64,000 bases of DNA from Aromatoleum evansii (GCF_012910805.1 NZ_WTVK01000022.1:1-64000), one strand, 5' to 3'; shown: positions 52,512 to 62,612, counted from the stretch's first letter. The notes: generated by a model from the sequence alone, not told the origin. Numbers and translations are program-made.

Positions 52512-55500
52512 TCAGGCCGTCGCGGCCGGCAGCGGTGCGAGCAGCGCGGCGATGTCGTCCGCGCCGAACTTCGCGAGCGCGTCGGCGTCTTCCGACAGCA
52601 CGCCGGCGGCGAGCGCCGCCTTGCGGTCCTGCAGCGCGAGGATGCGTTCCTCGATGCTGCCGGCGCAGATCAGCTTGAAGACGAACACCGGCTTGTCCTG
52701 GCCGATGCGGTGGGCGCGGTCGGTGGCCTGGTTTTCGGCGGCGGGGTTCCACCACGGGTCGTAGTGGATCACTGTGTCGGCCGCGGTGAGGTTGAGGCCG
52801 ACGCCGCCCGCCTTCAGGCTGATGAGGAACACGGAGGCGCGCCCCCGCTGGAAATCCTCGACCGGCGTGCGACGGTCGCGCGTGTCGCCGGTCAGGCCGA
52901 CCCAGCTGATCCTGGCGCGGTCGAGTTCGGCGGCGATCAGCGCGAGCATCTGCGTGAATTGCGAGAACACGAGGATGCGGCGGCCCTCGGCGATCAGCTC
53001 GGGGAGCATGTCCATCAGGTAGTCGAGCTTGGCGCGCTCCTTGACCCTGGCCGCGGCAGCCGTGCTCTTCAGCAGGCGCGGGTCGCAGCACACCTGGCGC
53101 AATTTCAGCAGCGCGTCGAGGATCACGATCTGGCTGCGCGCGAAGCCCTTCGCGGCGATCTCGTGGCGGATCTTGTCGTCCATGGCCGCGCGCACGGTCT
53201 CGTACAGGTCGCGCTGCCCGCCTTCGAGGCCGACGCTGCGCACGATCACGGTCTTGGGTGGCAGCTCCTTCGCGACGTCTTCCTTGCGCCGGCGCAGCAT
53301 GAAGGGCTTGATGCGGGCGGCGAGGAGGTCGCGCCGCTGGGTGTCGCCGCGCTTTTCGACCGGCGTGCGCCACAGGCGGGTGAAGTCCTTGCTGGTGCCG
53401 AGGAAGCCGGGCAGCAGGAAGTCGAACTGCGCCCACAGCTCGCCGAGGTGGTTTTCCAGCGGCGTGCCGGTCAGGCCGAGGCGATGGCGGGCGCGCAGCT
53501 GGCGGATGACCTGGGCGCCCTTGCTCGCGGCGTTCTTTACCGTCTGCGCCTCGTCGAGGATCAGCAGGCTCCATTCGTGCGCCTGCAGCGCGTCGGCGTC
53601 GCGCCACAGCAAGGGGTAGGTGGTGAGCGCGACGTCGATGCCGTCGAGCTGCTCGAAACGGCTGTGGCGGTCGGGGCCGTGCAGGTTGAGCACGCGCAGG
53701 CCGGGCGTGAAGCGTGCCGCTTCGGCCTGCCAGTTGAACACCAGCGAGGTCGGCAGGATCACCAGAGCAGGCCGGTCGAGCCGCCCGGCGTGTTTTTCCG
53801 TGAGGAGGTGGGCGAGCGTCTGCGCGGTCTTGCCGAGGCCCATGTCGTCGGCGAGGATGCCGGCCAGATCGTGGCGCACGAGGTGTTGCAGCCACGCGAG
53901 CCCTTCGAGCTGGTAGGGACGCAGCACGGCGTTGAAATCCGCGGGAGCGGCGACGGCTTCGATGCCGCGGGCGTCGCGCAGGTGGTGGGCGAGCTCGGCG
54001 AGCGCGTCGCGACCGCGCCCGGGCAGGTCGAGGTCGGCCAGCCGCGCAGCGTCCAGACGCGACACGCGCAGCGCCCCTTCGGGGCGGTCGAACAGGTCCA
54101 CCAGCGCACCGACGAGCGGCTTGAGGCGCCCGGCCGCGATGCGCAGCCGGCCGAGGTCGTCGTGGTGCAGGATGATCGCCTCCTCGTCGGCGATGCGATG
54201 GAGGCCGCCGCCCAGCCAGCGCCCGTCGCGCCCGAAGAGTTCGGCCAGCAGCGGCGCGAGGGCGAGCGTGCGGCCGTCGACCTCGATGCCGGGCGAGATG
54301 TCGAGCCAACCGCCATCGGCTTCGTCGACGTCGAGCGTCACGTCGGTGATGTCGATGGCGTGGTGGCGGAAATCGGGCGGCAGTTCGATCGCCCAGCCTT
54401 CGGCGCGCAGGGCAGGGATTTCGTTTGCCGTGAACGGGCCCCAGGCGTCCTCGCTGGCGAGGCCGAAGGCATGTTCGGGGAGGGCGCCGTAGGCGCTGGA
54501 GACGCTGCGCAGGCCCACCTTGCCCAGCCCGGCCTGACCGAGGCGCCGGAGGGCGGCCGATTCCGCCTTGGTGTCGCGCTGCAGGCGGGCACTGCGGCCG
54601 TCGGGCAGGGTGTGGAACATCGGCGCGTTGCCGGGCGGGATCGTCAGCGGGCCGTAGCGGAACGCGAGCGTCGCGTAGTCGAACAGCGTCGCGCCATAGC
54701 GCGGGTAGTTGCGGAAGTGGACGTCGTATGTGGAGAGCGTGTCGATGCGCAGCACCGGCACGGGCGGGCCGGACAGTTCCAGTGGCGGTTCGCCGAGCGT
54801 GCTCGGCAATGGCAGGGCAGGGGCGAGTTCGGCCAGCGTCGCGCTGATCATCTCGGCTTCGACCGGCGTCAGCGGCGGCAGCCACAGCAGGCGCACGACA
54901 TGTTCGGCGGGGGCGTCGAGGGTGACGGGGCCGATCTCGTTCGCCTTGCGGTCCACGTACCAGGGCGGCAGCAGCGGCAGCACGACCTCCGCCGGAGGCG
55001 TCAGGCGCAGTCCCGGCGCGCGTCGCCCGTCCGCAGTGCTGTGCCACTCCGGCGACCCGGCGCGTGCTTCGCCCAATCTCAGCGGGGTTGTGCCAAGGTC
55101 ATTGAAATGCGTGCGTCCGCAGCGCGCGAGGCGTGCCATCAACTGTTCGGCGTTGCGGCCATCGAGCGGCAGCGCGTCCTGGAAGAAGCGCCCGCGCGGG
55201 CGTTGGCTCCAGAGCAGGCCCAGGATCTCCAGGTCCGCGTCATTGACGAAGGACGGCGGCGTGTCGAGCGCGCGCTCGATGTTCTGCCAGCTCTCGGCCT
55301 GTCGAACCGAACCGTCGCGGCCGCGCCGCGCCTTGAAGCAGGTGATGGCGTACTGCTGGTAGCCGTTGTGGAAGCGGATCAGATAGAGGAGCGCGTGCTG
55401 CGCGGTGGGCGCGGGCTTGCGCGTCGCCGGCGGCTGCTGTGCCGTGATGCCGCGGAATGCCTCGATCCAGGCGAGGATCTGTTCGCGCGGGCGTGATGGA

Positions 55501-55796
55501 TCGCTGCTGCGCACCGTGAGCCAGCGGAGCAGGGTCGCGGCGACGTGCTTGCAGTCGATGGCGACGGGGCAGGAGCAGTATGAGACGGGTCGCGCGGAAC
55601 GGGAATGCGAGGCGCCCATGAATTGCACCACCACCTGGTAGGGCCGCGACCGTGTGCCCTGGACGCGGGCGCGCAGGGTTTCGCCATCGCGGGCGAGGTC
55701 GGATACCGCGCCCAGATAGGCGCGCCCCTTGGCGACCTCGTGGGGCCCGAGCCAGCGTGTGATGTCGGTTTCGGTGCAGGTGTCGAGGATGCTCAT
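52512..55796 (-). CDS. SWIM-zinc-finger SNF2-family helicase
   Basis: A 1094-residue ATPase. The SWIM finger CSCPVAIDCKHV near residues 74-86 is followed by a long substrate-adaptor region, then the SNF2 core: LADDMGLGKTAQTLAHLL (motif I, near 645), LLILDEAQTVKN (motif II, DEAQ, near 746), GLTGTPLENHLGELWAQFD (III), and VFLISLKAGGVGLNLTAADTVIHYDPWWNPAAENQATDRAHRIGQ (V-VI). It remodels or moves along nucleic acid; its cellular role is unknown. It follows the accessory islet but the family is also common in core genomes. Confidence 0.93.
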   Translation of the reverse strand: MSILDTCTETDITRWLGPHEVAKGRAYLGAVSDLARDGETLRARVQGTRSRPYQVVVQFMGASHSRSARPVSYCSCPVAIDCKHVAATLLRWLTVRSSDPSRPREQILAWIEAFRGITAQQPPATRKPAPTAQHALLYLIRFHNGYQQYAITCFKARRGRDGSVRQAESWQNIERALDTPPSFVNDADLEILGLLWSQRPRGRFFQDALPLDGRNAEQLMARLARCGRTHFNDLGTTPLRLGEARAGSPEWHSTADGRRAPGLRLTPPAEVVLPLLPPWYVDRKANEIGPVTLDAPAEHVVRLLWLPPLTPVEAEMISATLAELAPALPLPSTLGEPPLELSGPPVPVLRIDTLSTYDVHFRNYPRYGATLFDYATLAFRYGPLTIPPGNAPMFHTLPDGRSARLQRDTKAESAALRRLGQAGLGKVGLRSVSSAYGALPEHAFGLASEDAWGPFTANEIPALRAEGWAIELPPDFRHHAIDITDVTLDVDEADGGWLDISPGIEVDGRTLALAPLLAELFGRDGRWLGGGLHRIADEEAIILHHDDLGRLRIAAGRLKPLVGALVDLFDRPEGALRVSRLDAARLADLDLPGRGRDALAELAHHLRDARGIEAVAAPADFNAVLRPYQLEGLAWLQHLVRHDLAGILADDMGLGKTAQTLAHLLTEKHAGRLDRPALVILPTSLVFNWQAEAARFTPGLRVLNLHGPDRHSRFEQLDGIDVALTTYPLLWRDADALQAHEWSLLILDEAQTVKNAASKGAQVIRQLRARHRLGLTGTPLENHLGELWAQFDFLLPGFLGTSKDFTRLWRTPVEKRGDTQRRDLLAARIKPFMLRRRKEDVAKELPPKTVIVRSVGLEGGQRDLYETVRAAMDDKIRHEIAAKGFARSQIVILDALLKLRQVCCDPRLLKSTAAAARVKERAKLDYLMDMLPELIAEGRRILVFSQFTQMLALIAAELDRARISWVGLTGDTRDRRTPVEDFQRGRASVFLISLKAGGVGLNLTAADTVIHYDPWWNPAAENQATDRAHRIGQDKPVFVFKLICAGSIEERILALQDRKAALAAGVLSEDADALAKFGADDIAALLAPLPAATA

Positions 55797-55937
55797 TGGG
55801 TCGGAGGCGAGGAGCAGGGGAGCGGGGCGCTTGCGTGACGCCGGTGTGTCAGTCGGGGCGGGATTCGCGGCGCCGCCGTAGAACGAAGGATGGGCGGCTC
55901 ACCGCCCTCGGCTCGGCTTACGTGCAAGTCGCACGGA

Positions 55938-56369
55938 TCAGCCCGGCCGGTCGAGCTTCGTCGATAGCAGGATGGTCGAGAAGGTATCCACCACGCCCCG
56001 GATCGCGCGCACGCGGTCGATCACCGCGTCCAGCTCGTGCGTGGTCTCGGTTTCCAGCATGCCGCACAGGTCGTAGCGGCCGCTGACCGAGTACAGCTTG
56101 GTGATCTCGTGGCGCTTCCTCAGCGCGCGCACGACGTCCGGCTCGTTCTTCGATTCGATCGAGATCAGCACCATCGCCTGGATCGAACGCGTCGACTGCG
56201 GCTTCGTCACGCTGACCGTGTAGCCGCTGATCGTTCCCGAATCTTCCAGCGCCTTCAGGCGCAACTGCACCGTGCTGCGCGCACAGCCGAGCGCCTGGGC
56301 GATCTTCACGACCGGCAGGCGGGCATTCACTTTGAGCAGCTCGATGAGCTGGCGGTCGAGGTCGTCCAT
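55938..56369 (-). CDS. Lrp/AsnC-family regulator, likely of lysine catabolism
   Basis: A 143-residue regulator. LDRQLIELLKVNARLPVVKIAQALGCARSTVQLRLKALEDSG is the AsnC-type HTH, and VLISIESKNEPDVVRALRKRHEITKLYSVSGRYDLCGMLET the RAM ligand-binding domain. It is divergent from kamA, and the 167-bp gap holds two palindromes. It probably senses lysine or an intermediate and controls the kam operon; this is inferred from position. Confidence 0.9.
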   Translation of the reverse strand: MDDLDRQLIELLKVNARLPVVKIAQALGCARSTVQLRLKALEDSGTISGYTVSVTKPQSTRSIQAMVLISIESKNEPDVVRALRKRHEITKLYSVSGRYDLCGMLETETTHELDAVIDRVRAIRGVVDTFSTILLSTKLDRPG

Positions 56370-56405
56370 GGGTTTTGCAGGGTAAAAATCAGATTGTCCG
56401 AACCT

Positions 56406-56448
56406 CGGTCATTTTGACCGATTCACGGGCATATTCAAAGTCACTTTG
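56406..56448. promoter_or_regulatory. Pair of palindromes between the AsnC-type regulator and kamA
   Basis: CGGTCATTTTGACCG (56406-56420) and CAAAGTCACTTTG (56436-56448) are near-perfect inverted repeats with centres 29 bp apart. The position, 90-130 bp before kamA, suits an Lrp-type regulator. Confidence 0.6.
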
Positions 56449-56536
56449 CCTGTTCAGGCCGGCGCGGCCCATCCCTAAACTCGTCTTCGTCAGGCCCCAG
56501 CGGCCATTCATAACGACGAACAAGAGGGACAGGAAA

Positions 56537-57718
56537 ATGCTGCAGAAAGTCGTGATCTCGCCACGCCAGCTGCTGACGCGCGCCGAACTGGAAGCCTACG
56601 ATCCGGCTTCCGAACCCTGGCAGAAGCAGTTCGCCCGCCGCTATACCCACCACTCCGAGCTGAAGGACGTCCTGAACAACATGGAGGACGTGAACGGGAC
56701 CGTGTACGAGAAGTTCGCGGTGTCGATCACGCCCTACATGGCGCAGCTGATGGACCCGAACGACCCGAACTGCCCGGTCCGGCTGCAGTACCTGCCGTCG
56801 CGCCACGAGGAGCAGAAACCCGGCTTCCACACCCTGCTCGACGAACTGGGCGAGGAGGGCGACACCGTTCCGGGCACCAGCGTCGTGCACCGCTACCCGC
56901 GCCGCGTGCTGTTCCTGGTGTCGAACACCTGCTCGACGCTGTGCCGCTTCTGCACCCGCAAGCGCATGGTGTCGCAGCCGAGCGGTTCCGTGCACAAGGA
57001 CGAGATCGAGCGCTCGATCGACTACATCGCGAGCAACAAGGACATCGACGACGTGCTGCTGTCGGGCGGCGATCCGCTGACCTTCGACGACGAGCGCCTC
57101 GACTACATCCTTGGCGCCATCCGCGAACGGGCGCCGCACGTGCGCTTCCTGCGCATCGGCTCGCGCATGGTCGTGCAGCTGCCGACCCGCGTGACGCCCG
57201 AGCTGTGTGCGATCCTCGAGAAGCATCGCGTGCAGATGGTGAACATCCACATCAACCACCCGAAGGAGATCACGCCGCTGCTGCGCGAGCGCGTCAAGCT
57301 GATCCAGAAGGCCGGCATCATGATGGGCCTGCAGACGGTGTGCCTGAAGGGCGTGAACGACGACGTCGGCGTGCTGCGCGAGCTCTTCATGCAGGCGATC
57401 GAGATGGGCGTGCGGCCGTACTACGTCTATTCGACCGACATGGTCGAGGGCGCGCACCACTTCATCGTGCCCTACCACCGCATGCTCGAGCTGTACGAGG
57501 GCATCCGCGGCTGGATCAGCGGTCCGGCGGTGCCGACCTTCGTGGTCGATGGACTGGGCGGGCTCGGCAAGCTGCCGATCATCCCGACCTATGTGACCGA
57601 GGAGATCCGCCGCGACGGCCAGGGCACGACGATCAAGTGCCGCAACTACAAGGGCGACACCGTCGAGATGCCGGGCCTGGGCCTGGATTTCCGCGTCCCG
57701 TCGCAGAGTCGCGCGTAA
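56537..57718 (+). CDS. kamA: L-lysine 2,3-aminomutase
   Basis: A 393-residue radical-SAM, PLP-dependent enzyme converting L-lysine to beta-lysine. The cluster motif CSTLCRFC (C132, C136, C139) is followed by the GGDPLTF loop (SGGDPLTFDDERLD), and GLGGLGKLPIIP contains the likely PLP lysine. Close in length to clostridial enzymes. The ATG at 56537 follows GGGACAGGAAA; an earlier frame reads back into the palindromes and is rejected. It is the first gene of the pathway operon. Confidence 0.93.
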   Translation: MLQKVVISPRQLLTRAELEAYDPASEPWQKQFARRYTHHSELKDVLNNMEDVNGTVYEKFAVSITPYMAQLMDPNDPNCPVRLQYLPSRHEEQKPGFHTLLDELGEEGDTVPGTSVVHRYPRRVLFLVSNTCSTLCRFCTRKRMVSQPSGSVHKDEIERSIDYIASNKDIDDVLLSGGDPLTFDDERLDYILGAIRERAPHVRFLRIGSRMVVQLPTRVTPELCAILEKHRVQMVNIHINHPKEITPLLRERVKLIQKAGIMMGLQTVCLKGVNDDVGVLRELFMQAIEMGVRPYYVYSTDMVEGAHHFIVPYHRMLELYEGIRGWISGPAVPTFVVDGLGGLGKLPIIPTYVTEEIRRDGQGTTIKCRNYKGDTVEMPGLGLDFRVPSQSRA

Positions 57719-57728
57719 GGGGGCCGGG

Positions 57729-58766
57729 ATGAAGCACGGTTCCCCCTATGGCACGCATCGCGTCGTCGAGCCGCAAGGCGTGCTGCCGCAAGGCGCGTGG
57801 AAGATCGACAACACGATGGCGCTGTGCGACAACGAGATCCTGATCGACGTGTCGGCGCTCAACATCGACGCCGCGAGCTTCACGCAGATCAAGACCGAGG
57901 CCGAGGGCGACCTCGGCCGCATCGCGGCGAGCGTGCGCGACATCGTCGGCCAGCGCGGCAAGATGCACAACCCGGTGACGGGCTCGGGCGGCATGCTGAT
58001 CGGGCGCGTCGCGGCGATCGGTCCGAAGCTGGCGGGCAAGATCGACCTGAAGGTCGGCGACAGGATCGCGACGCTGGTGTCGCTGTCGCTGACGCCGCTG
58101 CGCATCGATGCGGTCCGCGTCGTGCACGCCGACAAGGACCAGGTCGAGATCGACGGCCAGGCGATCCTGTTCGAGACGGGGCTGTACGCGAAGCTGCCGG
58201 ACGACATCCCGGAGAAGGTCGCGCTCGCGATCCTCGACGTCGCCGGTGCGCCGGCGCAGACCGCGCGCCTGGTGCGTCCCGGCGATGCGGTCGTGGTCGT
58301 CGGCGGGGGCGGCAAGTCCGGCACGCTGTGCACCTACGAGGCCAAGAAGCGCGCCGGTCCCGCGGGCTGCGTGATCGGCGTGTCCCCCTTCGACAAGGAC
58401 TGCCGGCGCATGAGCGAGCTCGGCTGGGTCGATCACGCGCTGCGGGCGGATGCGACCGACGCGGTGGCGATGATGGAGGCCGTGTCCGAACTCACCGGCG
58501 GGCGCATGGCGGACGTCGTGATCAACTGCGTGAACATCCCGAACACCGAGATGGGCAGCATCCTGTCGACGCGCGACGGCGGCAAGATCTACTTCTTCTC
58601 GATGGCGACGAGCTTCACCGCCGCCGCGCTCGGCGCCGAAGGCGTGGGCAAGGACGTCGAGATGATCGTCGGCAACGGCTACGCGAAGGATCACGCGGTG
58701 TTCGCGCTGGAACTGCTGCGCGAATCGCCCACGCTGCGCCGCCTCTTCGAGACGCTGTATGTCTGA
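57729..58766 (+). CDS. kdd: L-erythro-3,5-diaminohexanoate dehydrogenase
   Basis: A 345-residue NAD-dependent oxidoreductase that converts 3,5-diaminohexanoate to 3-keto-5-aminohexanoate. SPYGTHRVVEPQGVLPQGAWKIDN at the start is characteristic of Kdd, and VVVVGGGGKSGTLCTYEAKKRAG is a glycine-rich nucleotide loop. It begins 10 bp after kamA and overlaps the next gene by eight bases. Confidence 0.92.
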   Translation: MKHGSPYGTHRVVEPQGVLPQGAWKIDNTMALCDNEILIDVSALNIDAASFTQIKTEAEGDLGRIAASVRDIVGQRGKMHNPVTGSGGMLIGRVAAIGPKLAGKIDLKVGDRIATLVSLSLTPLRIDAVRVVHADKDQVEIDGQAILFETGLYAKLPDDIPEKVALAILDVAGAPAQTARLVRPGDAVVVVGGGGKSGTLCTYEAKKRAGPAGCVIGVSPFDKDCRRMSELGWVDHALRADATDAVAMMEAVSELTGGRMADVVINCVNIPNTEMGSILSTRDGGKIYFFSMATSFTAAALGAEGVGKDVEMIVGNGYAKDHAVFALELLRESPTLRRLFETLYV

Positions 58767-59844
58767 GGCGCTGGCCATGACCGGGAGCGCGCTGTGGCGC
58801 GAGATCCGCGCCGCCGGCATGACGACGCTGGCAGTGATGGGGATGACCAAGAACACCGGCAAGACGGTGTGCCTGAACCATCTCCTCGCGCATGCGCACG
58901 CCCAGGGCACGACGGTCGGCATCACGTCGATCGGCCGCGACGGCGAGGACCGCGACCAGGTGTTCTCGATCCCGAAGCCGCCGGTGCTCGTGTGGCCCGG
59001 CAGCCTCGTCGCCACCGCGCGCGACACGCTGTTGCGCGCGAAGGTGCGCTGGAAGCAGATCGGCGCGACCGGCATCGAGAGCCCGATGGGCGAGATCCTG
59101 ATCGTGCGCGCGCTCGACCATGGCGAGATGGAAATCGCCGGCGCGTCGCGCAGCTCCGACCAGCAGAAGGTCATCGCGATCCTGAAGGGCTGCGGCTGCG
59201 CGCTCGTGCTGCTGGACGGTGCGCTGGGGCGCAGCCATCACGCATCGCCCGCGATCGCCGACGGTGTCGTGCTCGCGACCGGCGCGGCGATCGGCGGCGG
59301 CATTGCCGACGTGATCCGCAAGACGCGCGACCGGCTCGCGATCCTCGGCATCCCGGCCGCGGACGAGGTGCTGACCGCGCGTTGCATGGGCGTGTTCGCG
59401 CACGGCGGCATCGGCGTGTGGAACCGCGCCGGAGACTGCGTGTTCGACGCGCGCATCCCGACGCTCAATGCCGCATCGACGCTGCTGGGCCTAGACGAAC
59501 CCGCGATCCAGACGGTTGCCGTCAGCGGCGCCGTCGGCCGCGCGCTGTGGCACGCGCTCAACACGCTGCTCGCGAAGCATCCGGCGCTCGCGGTCGTCGT
59601 TGCCGACGGCACCAAGCTCTTCATCGACGCGACCGACGTCGCGAGCTTCACGGCGAAGGGCGGGCGGCTTGCGGCTTTCAGGCGCATCCGCATCGCCGGC
59701 ATCACCCTCAATCCGTTTTCGCCGCTCGGCGGCAGCTTCGACGCCGGGGACTTCCTCGACGCAGCACGCCGGGCCTTCCCCGATCACGTCGTCAGCGACG
59801 TGATGCGCGAGGAACACACTATGCAGGAAGGAGTTTTCGAATGA
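58759..59844 (+). CDS. P-loop protein of the lysine-degradation cluster (KamB-like)
   Basis: A 361-residue protein conserved in lysine-fermentation gene clusters. VMGMTKNTGKTVCLNHLLA near residues 30-48 is a P-loop of the KNTGKT type in which the first glycine of the standard motif is shifted. No other catalytic domain is recognised. A role in mutase maintenance or cofactor handling has been proposed for cluster-associated proteins, but I cannot support one from the sequence. It overlaps kamD by four bases. Confidence 0.7.
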   Translation: MSEALAMTGSALWREIRAAGMTTLAVMGMTKNTGKTVCLNHLLAHAHAQGTTVGITSIGRDGEDRDQVFSIPKPPVLVWPGSLVATARDTLLRAKVRWKQIGATGIESPMGEILIVRALDHGEMEIAGASRSSDQQKVIAILKGCGCALVLLDGALGRSHHASPAIADGVVLATGAAIGGGIADVIRKTRDRLAILGIPAADEVLTARCMGVFAHGGIGVWNRAGDCVFDARIPTLNAASTLLGLDEPAIQTVAVSGAVGRALWHALNTLLAKHPALAVVVADGTKLFIDATDVASFTAKGGRLAAFRRIRIAGITLNPFSPLGGSFDAGDFLDAARRAFPDHVVSDVMREEHTMQEGVFE

Positions 59845-61388
59845 GTCAGCTCAATCTGGACCAAGGCCAGATCGACCGCGCGCGCGAATCTGCGCGCCGT
59901 ATCGCGCACCGCGTGTTCGACGACATGAGCCAGTACACGACGACCACCGTCGAGCGCGCGACGCTGCGCCTGATGGGCGTCGATGGCGTGGACGACAATC
60001 AGATCCCGCTACCGAACCGTCTCGTCGCGCATCTGCAGGAGCAGAAGCTCTTGGCGCACGGCGCTGCGAGCGTTGTCGCGGGTGCGATGGCAGAACATGC
60101 ACTGACCGCCCAGCAGGTCGCCGAAGCGGTCGCTGCCGGCAAACTCGTGCTCGCCCGTCCGAAGCACGACAAGGCCGCGCGCCAGTCCGCCGAAGCCATC
60201 GCCGCGAAGATGTGCGAACACATCGCCGCCCAGCGCGCCGTGCGCTCACAGCAGATCGACAAGGTCGGCGAGGCGCGCACGCCCTGGCTCTACCTCATCG
60301 TCGCGACCGGCAACATCTTTGAAGACATCGTCCAGGCGCGCGCCGCCGCGGAGCAGGGCGCCGACATCGTCGCGGTGATCCGCTCGACCGGCCAGAGCCT
60401 GCTCGACTACGTGCCCTACGGCGCGACGACCGAGGGTTTCGGCGGCACCTACGCGACGCAGGAGAACTTCCGCCTGATGCGCGCCGCGCTAGACGAGGTG
60501 GGCGCCAAGATCGGCCGCTACATCCGCCTGACGAACTACTGCTCGGGCCTGTGCATGCCCGAGATCGCGGCGATGGGCGCGATGGAGCGTCTCGACATGA
60601 TGCTCAACGACTCGATGTACGGAATCATCTTCCGCGACATCAACATGAAGCGCACCTTCATCGACCAGTTCTTCTCGCGCATGGTCAATGCCTACGCCGG
60701 CATCATCATCAACACCGGCGAGGACAACTACCTGACGACCGCCGACGCGTTCGATGCCGCGCACACGGTGCTCGCGTCGCAGCTCATCAACGAGCAGTTC
60801 GCGTATATCTCGGGCCTCAAGCCCGACCAGATGGGCCTCGGCCACGCCTTCGAGATCAACCCCGACCTCGAGAACGGCTTCCTGTGGGAAGTCGCGCATG
60901 CGCAGCTCGTGCGCCAGGTCTTCCCCGAGGCCTGCCTGAAGTACATGCCGCCGACGAAGCACATGACGGGCAACATCTTCCGCGGTCACATCCAGGACGC
61001 GCTGTTCAACGTCGTCAGCACGCTCACGGGGCAGAACATCCACCTGCTCGGGATGATGACCGAGGCGATCCACACCCCCTTCATCCAGGACCGCTTCCTC
61101 GCGATCCAGAACGCGAAGTACGTGTTCGGCACGATGCGCGACCTGCACGACGAAGTCGAGTTCAAGGCCGGCGGACGGATCGAATCCCGCGCGCAGCAGG
61201 TGCTCGCCGAGACCGTCGGGATACTGGCCGACATCGAGAAGATCGGCCTGCCGGCGGCGATCGGTCGCGGCACCTTCGCCGACATCTCGCGCACGATGGA
61301 CGGCGGCAAGGGACTCGACGGCGTGATCGCGAAGTCGCCCGACTACTACAACCCCTTCCCGGACCTGATGCTGGCGGGAGCGAACTGA
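59841..61388 (+). CDS. kamD: Beta-lysine 5,6-aminomutase, alpha subunit
   Basis: A 515-residue subunit holding the PLP/TIM-barrel part of the adenosylcobalamin-dependent mutase. RIAHRVFDDMSQYTTTTVERATLRLMG at the start, VRSTGQSLLDYVPYGATTEGFGGTYATQENFRLMR and LTNYCSGLCMPEIA are family hallmarks. It carries beta-lysine to 3,5-diaminohexanoate with KamE. Start after AAGGAG; ATGA overlap upstream. Confidence 0.93.
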   Translation: MSQLNLDQGQIDRARESARRIAHRVFDDMSQYTTTTVERATLRLMGVDGVDDNQIPLPNRLVAHLQEQKLLAHGAASVVAGAMAEHALTAQQVAEAVAAGKLVLARPKHDKAARQSAEAIAAKMCEHIAAQRAVRSQQIDKVGEARTPWLYLIVATGNIFEDIVQARAAAEQGADIVAVIRSTGQSLLDYVPYGATTEGFGGTYATQENFRLMRAALDEVGAKIGRYIRLTNYCSGLCMPEIAAMGAMERLDMMLNDSMYGIIFRDINMKRTFIDQFFSRMVNAYAGIIINTGEDNYLTTADAFDAAHTVLASQLINEQFAYISGLKPDQMGLGHAFEINPDLENGFLWEVAHAQLVRQVFPEACLKYMPPTKHMTGNIFRGHIQDALFNVVSTLTGQNIHLLGMMTEAIHTPFIQDRFLAIQNAKYVFGTMRDLHDEVEFKAGGRIESRAQQVLAETVGILADIEKIGLPAAIGRGTFADISRTMDGGKGLDGVIAKSPDYYNPFPDLMLAGAN

Positions 61389-61389
61389 G

Positions 61390-62193
61390 ATGAGCGCCGA
61401 CATGAGCAAACACCTCACTTTACACACGTCCGAAACGGTCGCCGAAAACCGGGTGGAGCCGAATTTCGTCAAACCTTATGGCGACACGATGAACGACGGC
61501 CGCGTGCAGCTTTCCTTCACGCTGCCGGTCGCCCTCGACGAGAACGCAAAGGAAGCGGCGCGCCAGCTCGCGCTGGAAATGGGCTTCGACGAACCGGCCG
61601 TCGTGCACGCCGAGGACATGGGGCAGGGCTTCTCCTTCTACGTCCTCTACGGCCAGTGCAAGCACCGTGTCGACCTCTCGCGCATCAAGGTCGCCAAGCC
61701 CGAGTTCGAGACCCTCGACAAGGACGCGATCAACGCGCTGATCGCCGAGAAGATGGGGCGCAAGATGGTCGTCGTCGGCGCCTGCATCGAGACCGACGCC
61801 CACACCGTCGGCATCGACGCCATCATGAACATGAAGGGCTACAACGGCCACAAGGGGCTGGAGAGCTACCACGAGGTACGCGCGATCAACATGGGCGCGC
61901 AGGTCGACTCGGAGGAACTCGTTGCGCGCGCGATCGAGGAGCAGGCCGACGTGATCCTCGTGTCGCAGGTCGTCACGCAGAAGAACATCCACCTCGACAA
62001 CCTCACGCGCCTGTCGGATCTCCTCGAAGCCGAAGGCATCCGCGACCGTGTGATCCTCGTCGTCGGCGGCCCGCGCATCTCGCACGAGCTGGCGAAGGAG
62101 CTCGGCTACGACGCCGGCTTCGGCACCAAGTCCTACGCGGAGGACGTCGCGTCCTTCGCGATCAACGAATGGATCAAGCGGCACACCGCATAA
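61390..62193 (+). CDS. kamE: Beta-lysine 5,6-aminomutase, beta (B12-binding) subunit
   Basis: A 267-residue subunit with a C-terminal cobalamin domain: D136-A-H138-T-V-G141 is the DxHxxG motif, with [15 protein letters not shown] and [22 protein letters not shown] completing the Rossmann B12 fold. The N-terminal 110 residues dimerise with KamD. It starts two bases after kamD ends, so the subunits are made in equal amounts. Confidence 0.93.
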   Translation: MSADMSKHLTLHTSETVAENRVEPNFVKPYGDTMNDGRVQLSFTLPVALDENAKEAARQLALEMGFDEPAVVHAEDMGQGFSFYVLYGQCKHRVDLSRIKVAKPEFETLDKDAINALIAEKMGRKMVVVGACIETDAHTVGIDAIMNMKGYNGHKGLESYHEVRAINMGAQVDSEELVARAIEEQADVILVSQVVTQKNIHLDNLTRLSDLLEAEGIRDRVILVVGGPRISHELAKELGYDAGFGTKSYAEDVASFAINEWIKRHTA

Positions 62194-62203
62194 GGGACAC
62201 AAC

Positions 62204-62605
62204 ATGAATAATGAAATCACCAGCCTCATCCGCCTGCGCATCAGCGCCCACGACGCCCACTACGCCGGCGAGCTCGTCGACGGCGCAAAGATGCTGCAGC
62301 TCTTCGGTGATGTCGCGACCGAACTTCTGATTCGCAGCGACGGCGACGAGGGCCTCTTCGTCGCCTACGACAAGGTCGAATTCCTTGCGCCCGTGCGCTC
62401 CGGCGATTTCATCGAGGCCACCGGCCGCATCGTCGCCATGGGCAAGACCTCGCGCAAGATGGAGTTCGAGGCGCGCAAGGTCATCGTGCCGGCCGGGATC
62501 AAAGGCCAGCCTTCCGCTTGCGACGTACTGTCGGAGCCGATCGTCGTCTGTCGCGCGTCCGGTACCTGCGTGGTGCCGACAGAGTGCCAGCGCAACGTGC
62601 GTTGA
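62204..62605 (+). CDS. kal: 3-aminobutyryl-CoA ammonia-lyase
   Basis: A 133-residue hot-dog-fold enzyme that releases ammonia from 3-aminobutyryl-CoA to give crotonyl-CoA. [36 protein letters not shown] is the family core and [21 protein letters not shown] the second half. Ten base pairs after kamE. Confidence 0.92.
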   Translation: MNNEITSLIRLRISAHDAHYAGELVDGAKMLQLFGDVATELLIRSDGDEGLFVAYDKVEFLAPVRSGDFIEATGRIVAMGKTSRKMEFEARKVIVPAGIKGQPSACDVLSEPIVVCRASGTCVVPTECQRNVR

Positions 62606-62612
62606 GCGCGCC

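Noticed and set aside
52710-55496. A 928-codon open frame on the plus strand opposite the SNF2 helicase
   Set aside because: It lies antisense to a gene with complete helicase motifs; its translation is low-complexity and matches no fold. High GC content keeps such frames open.
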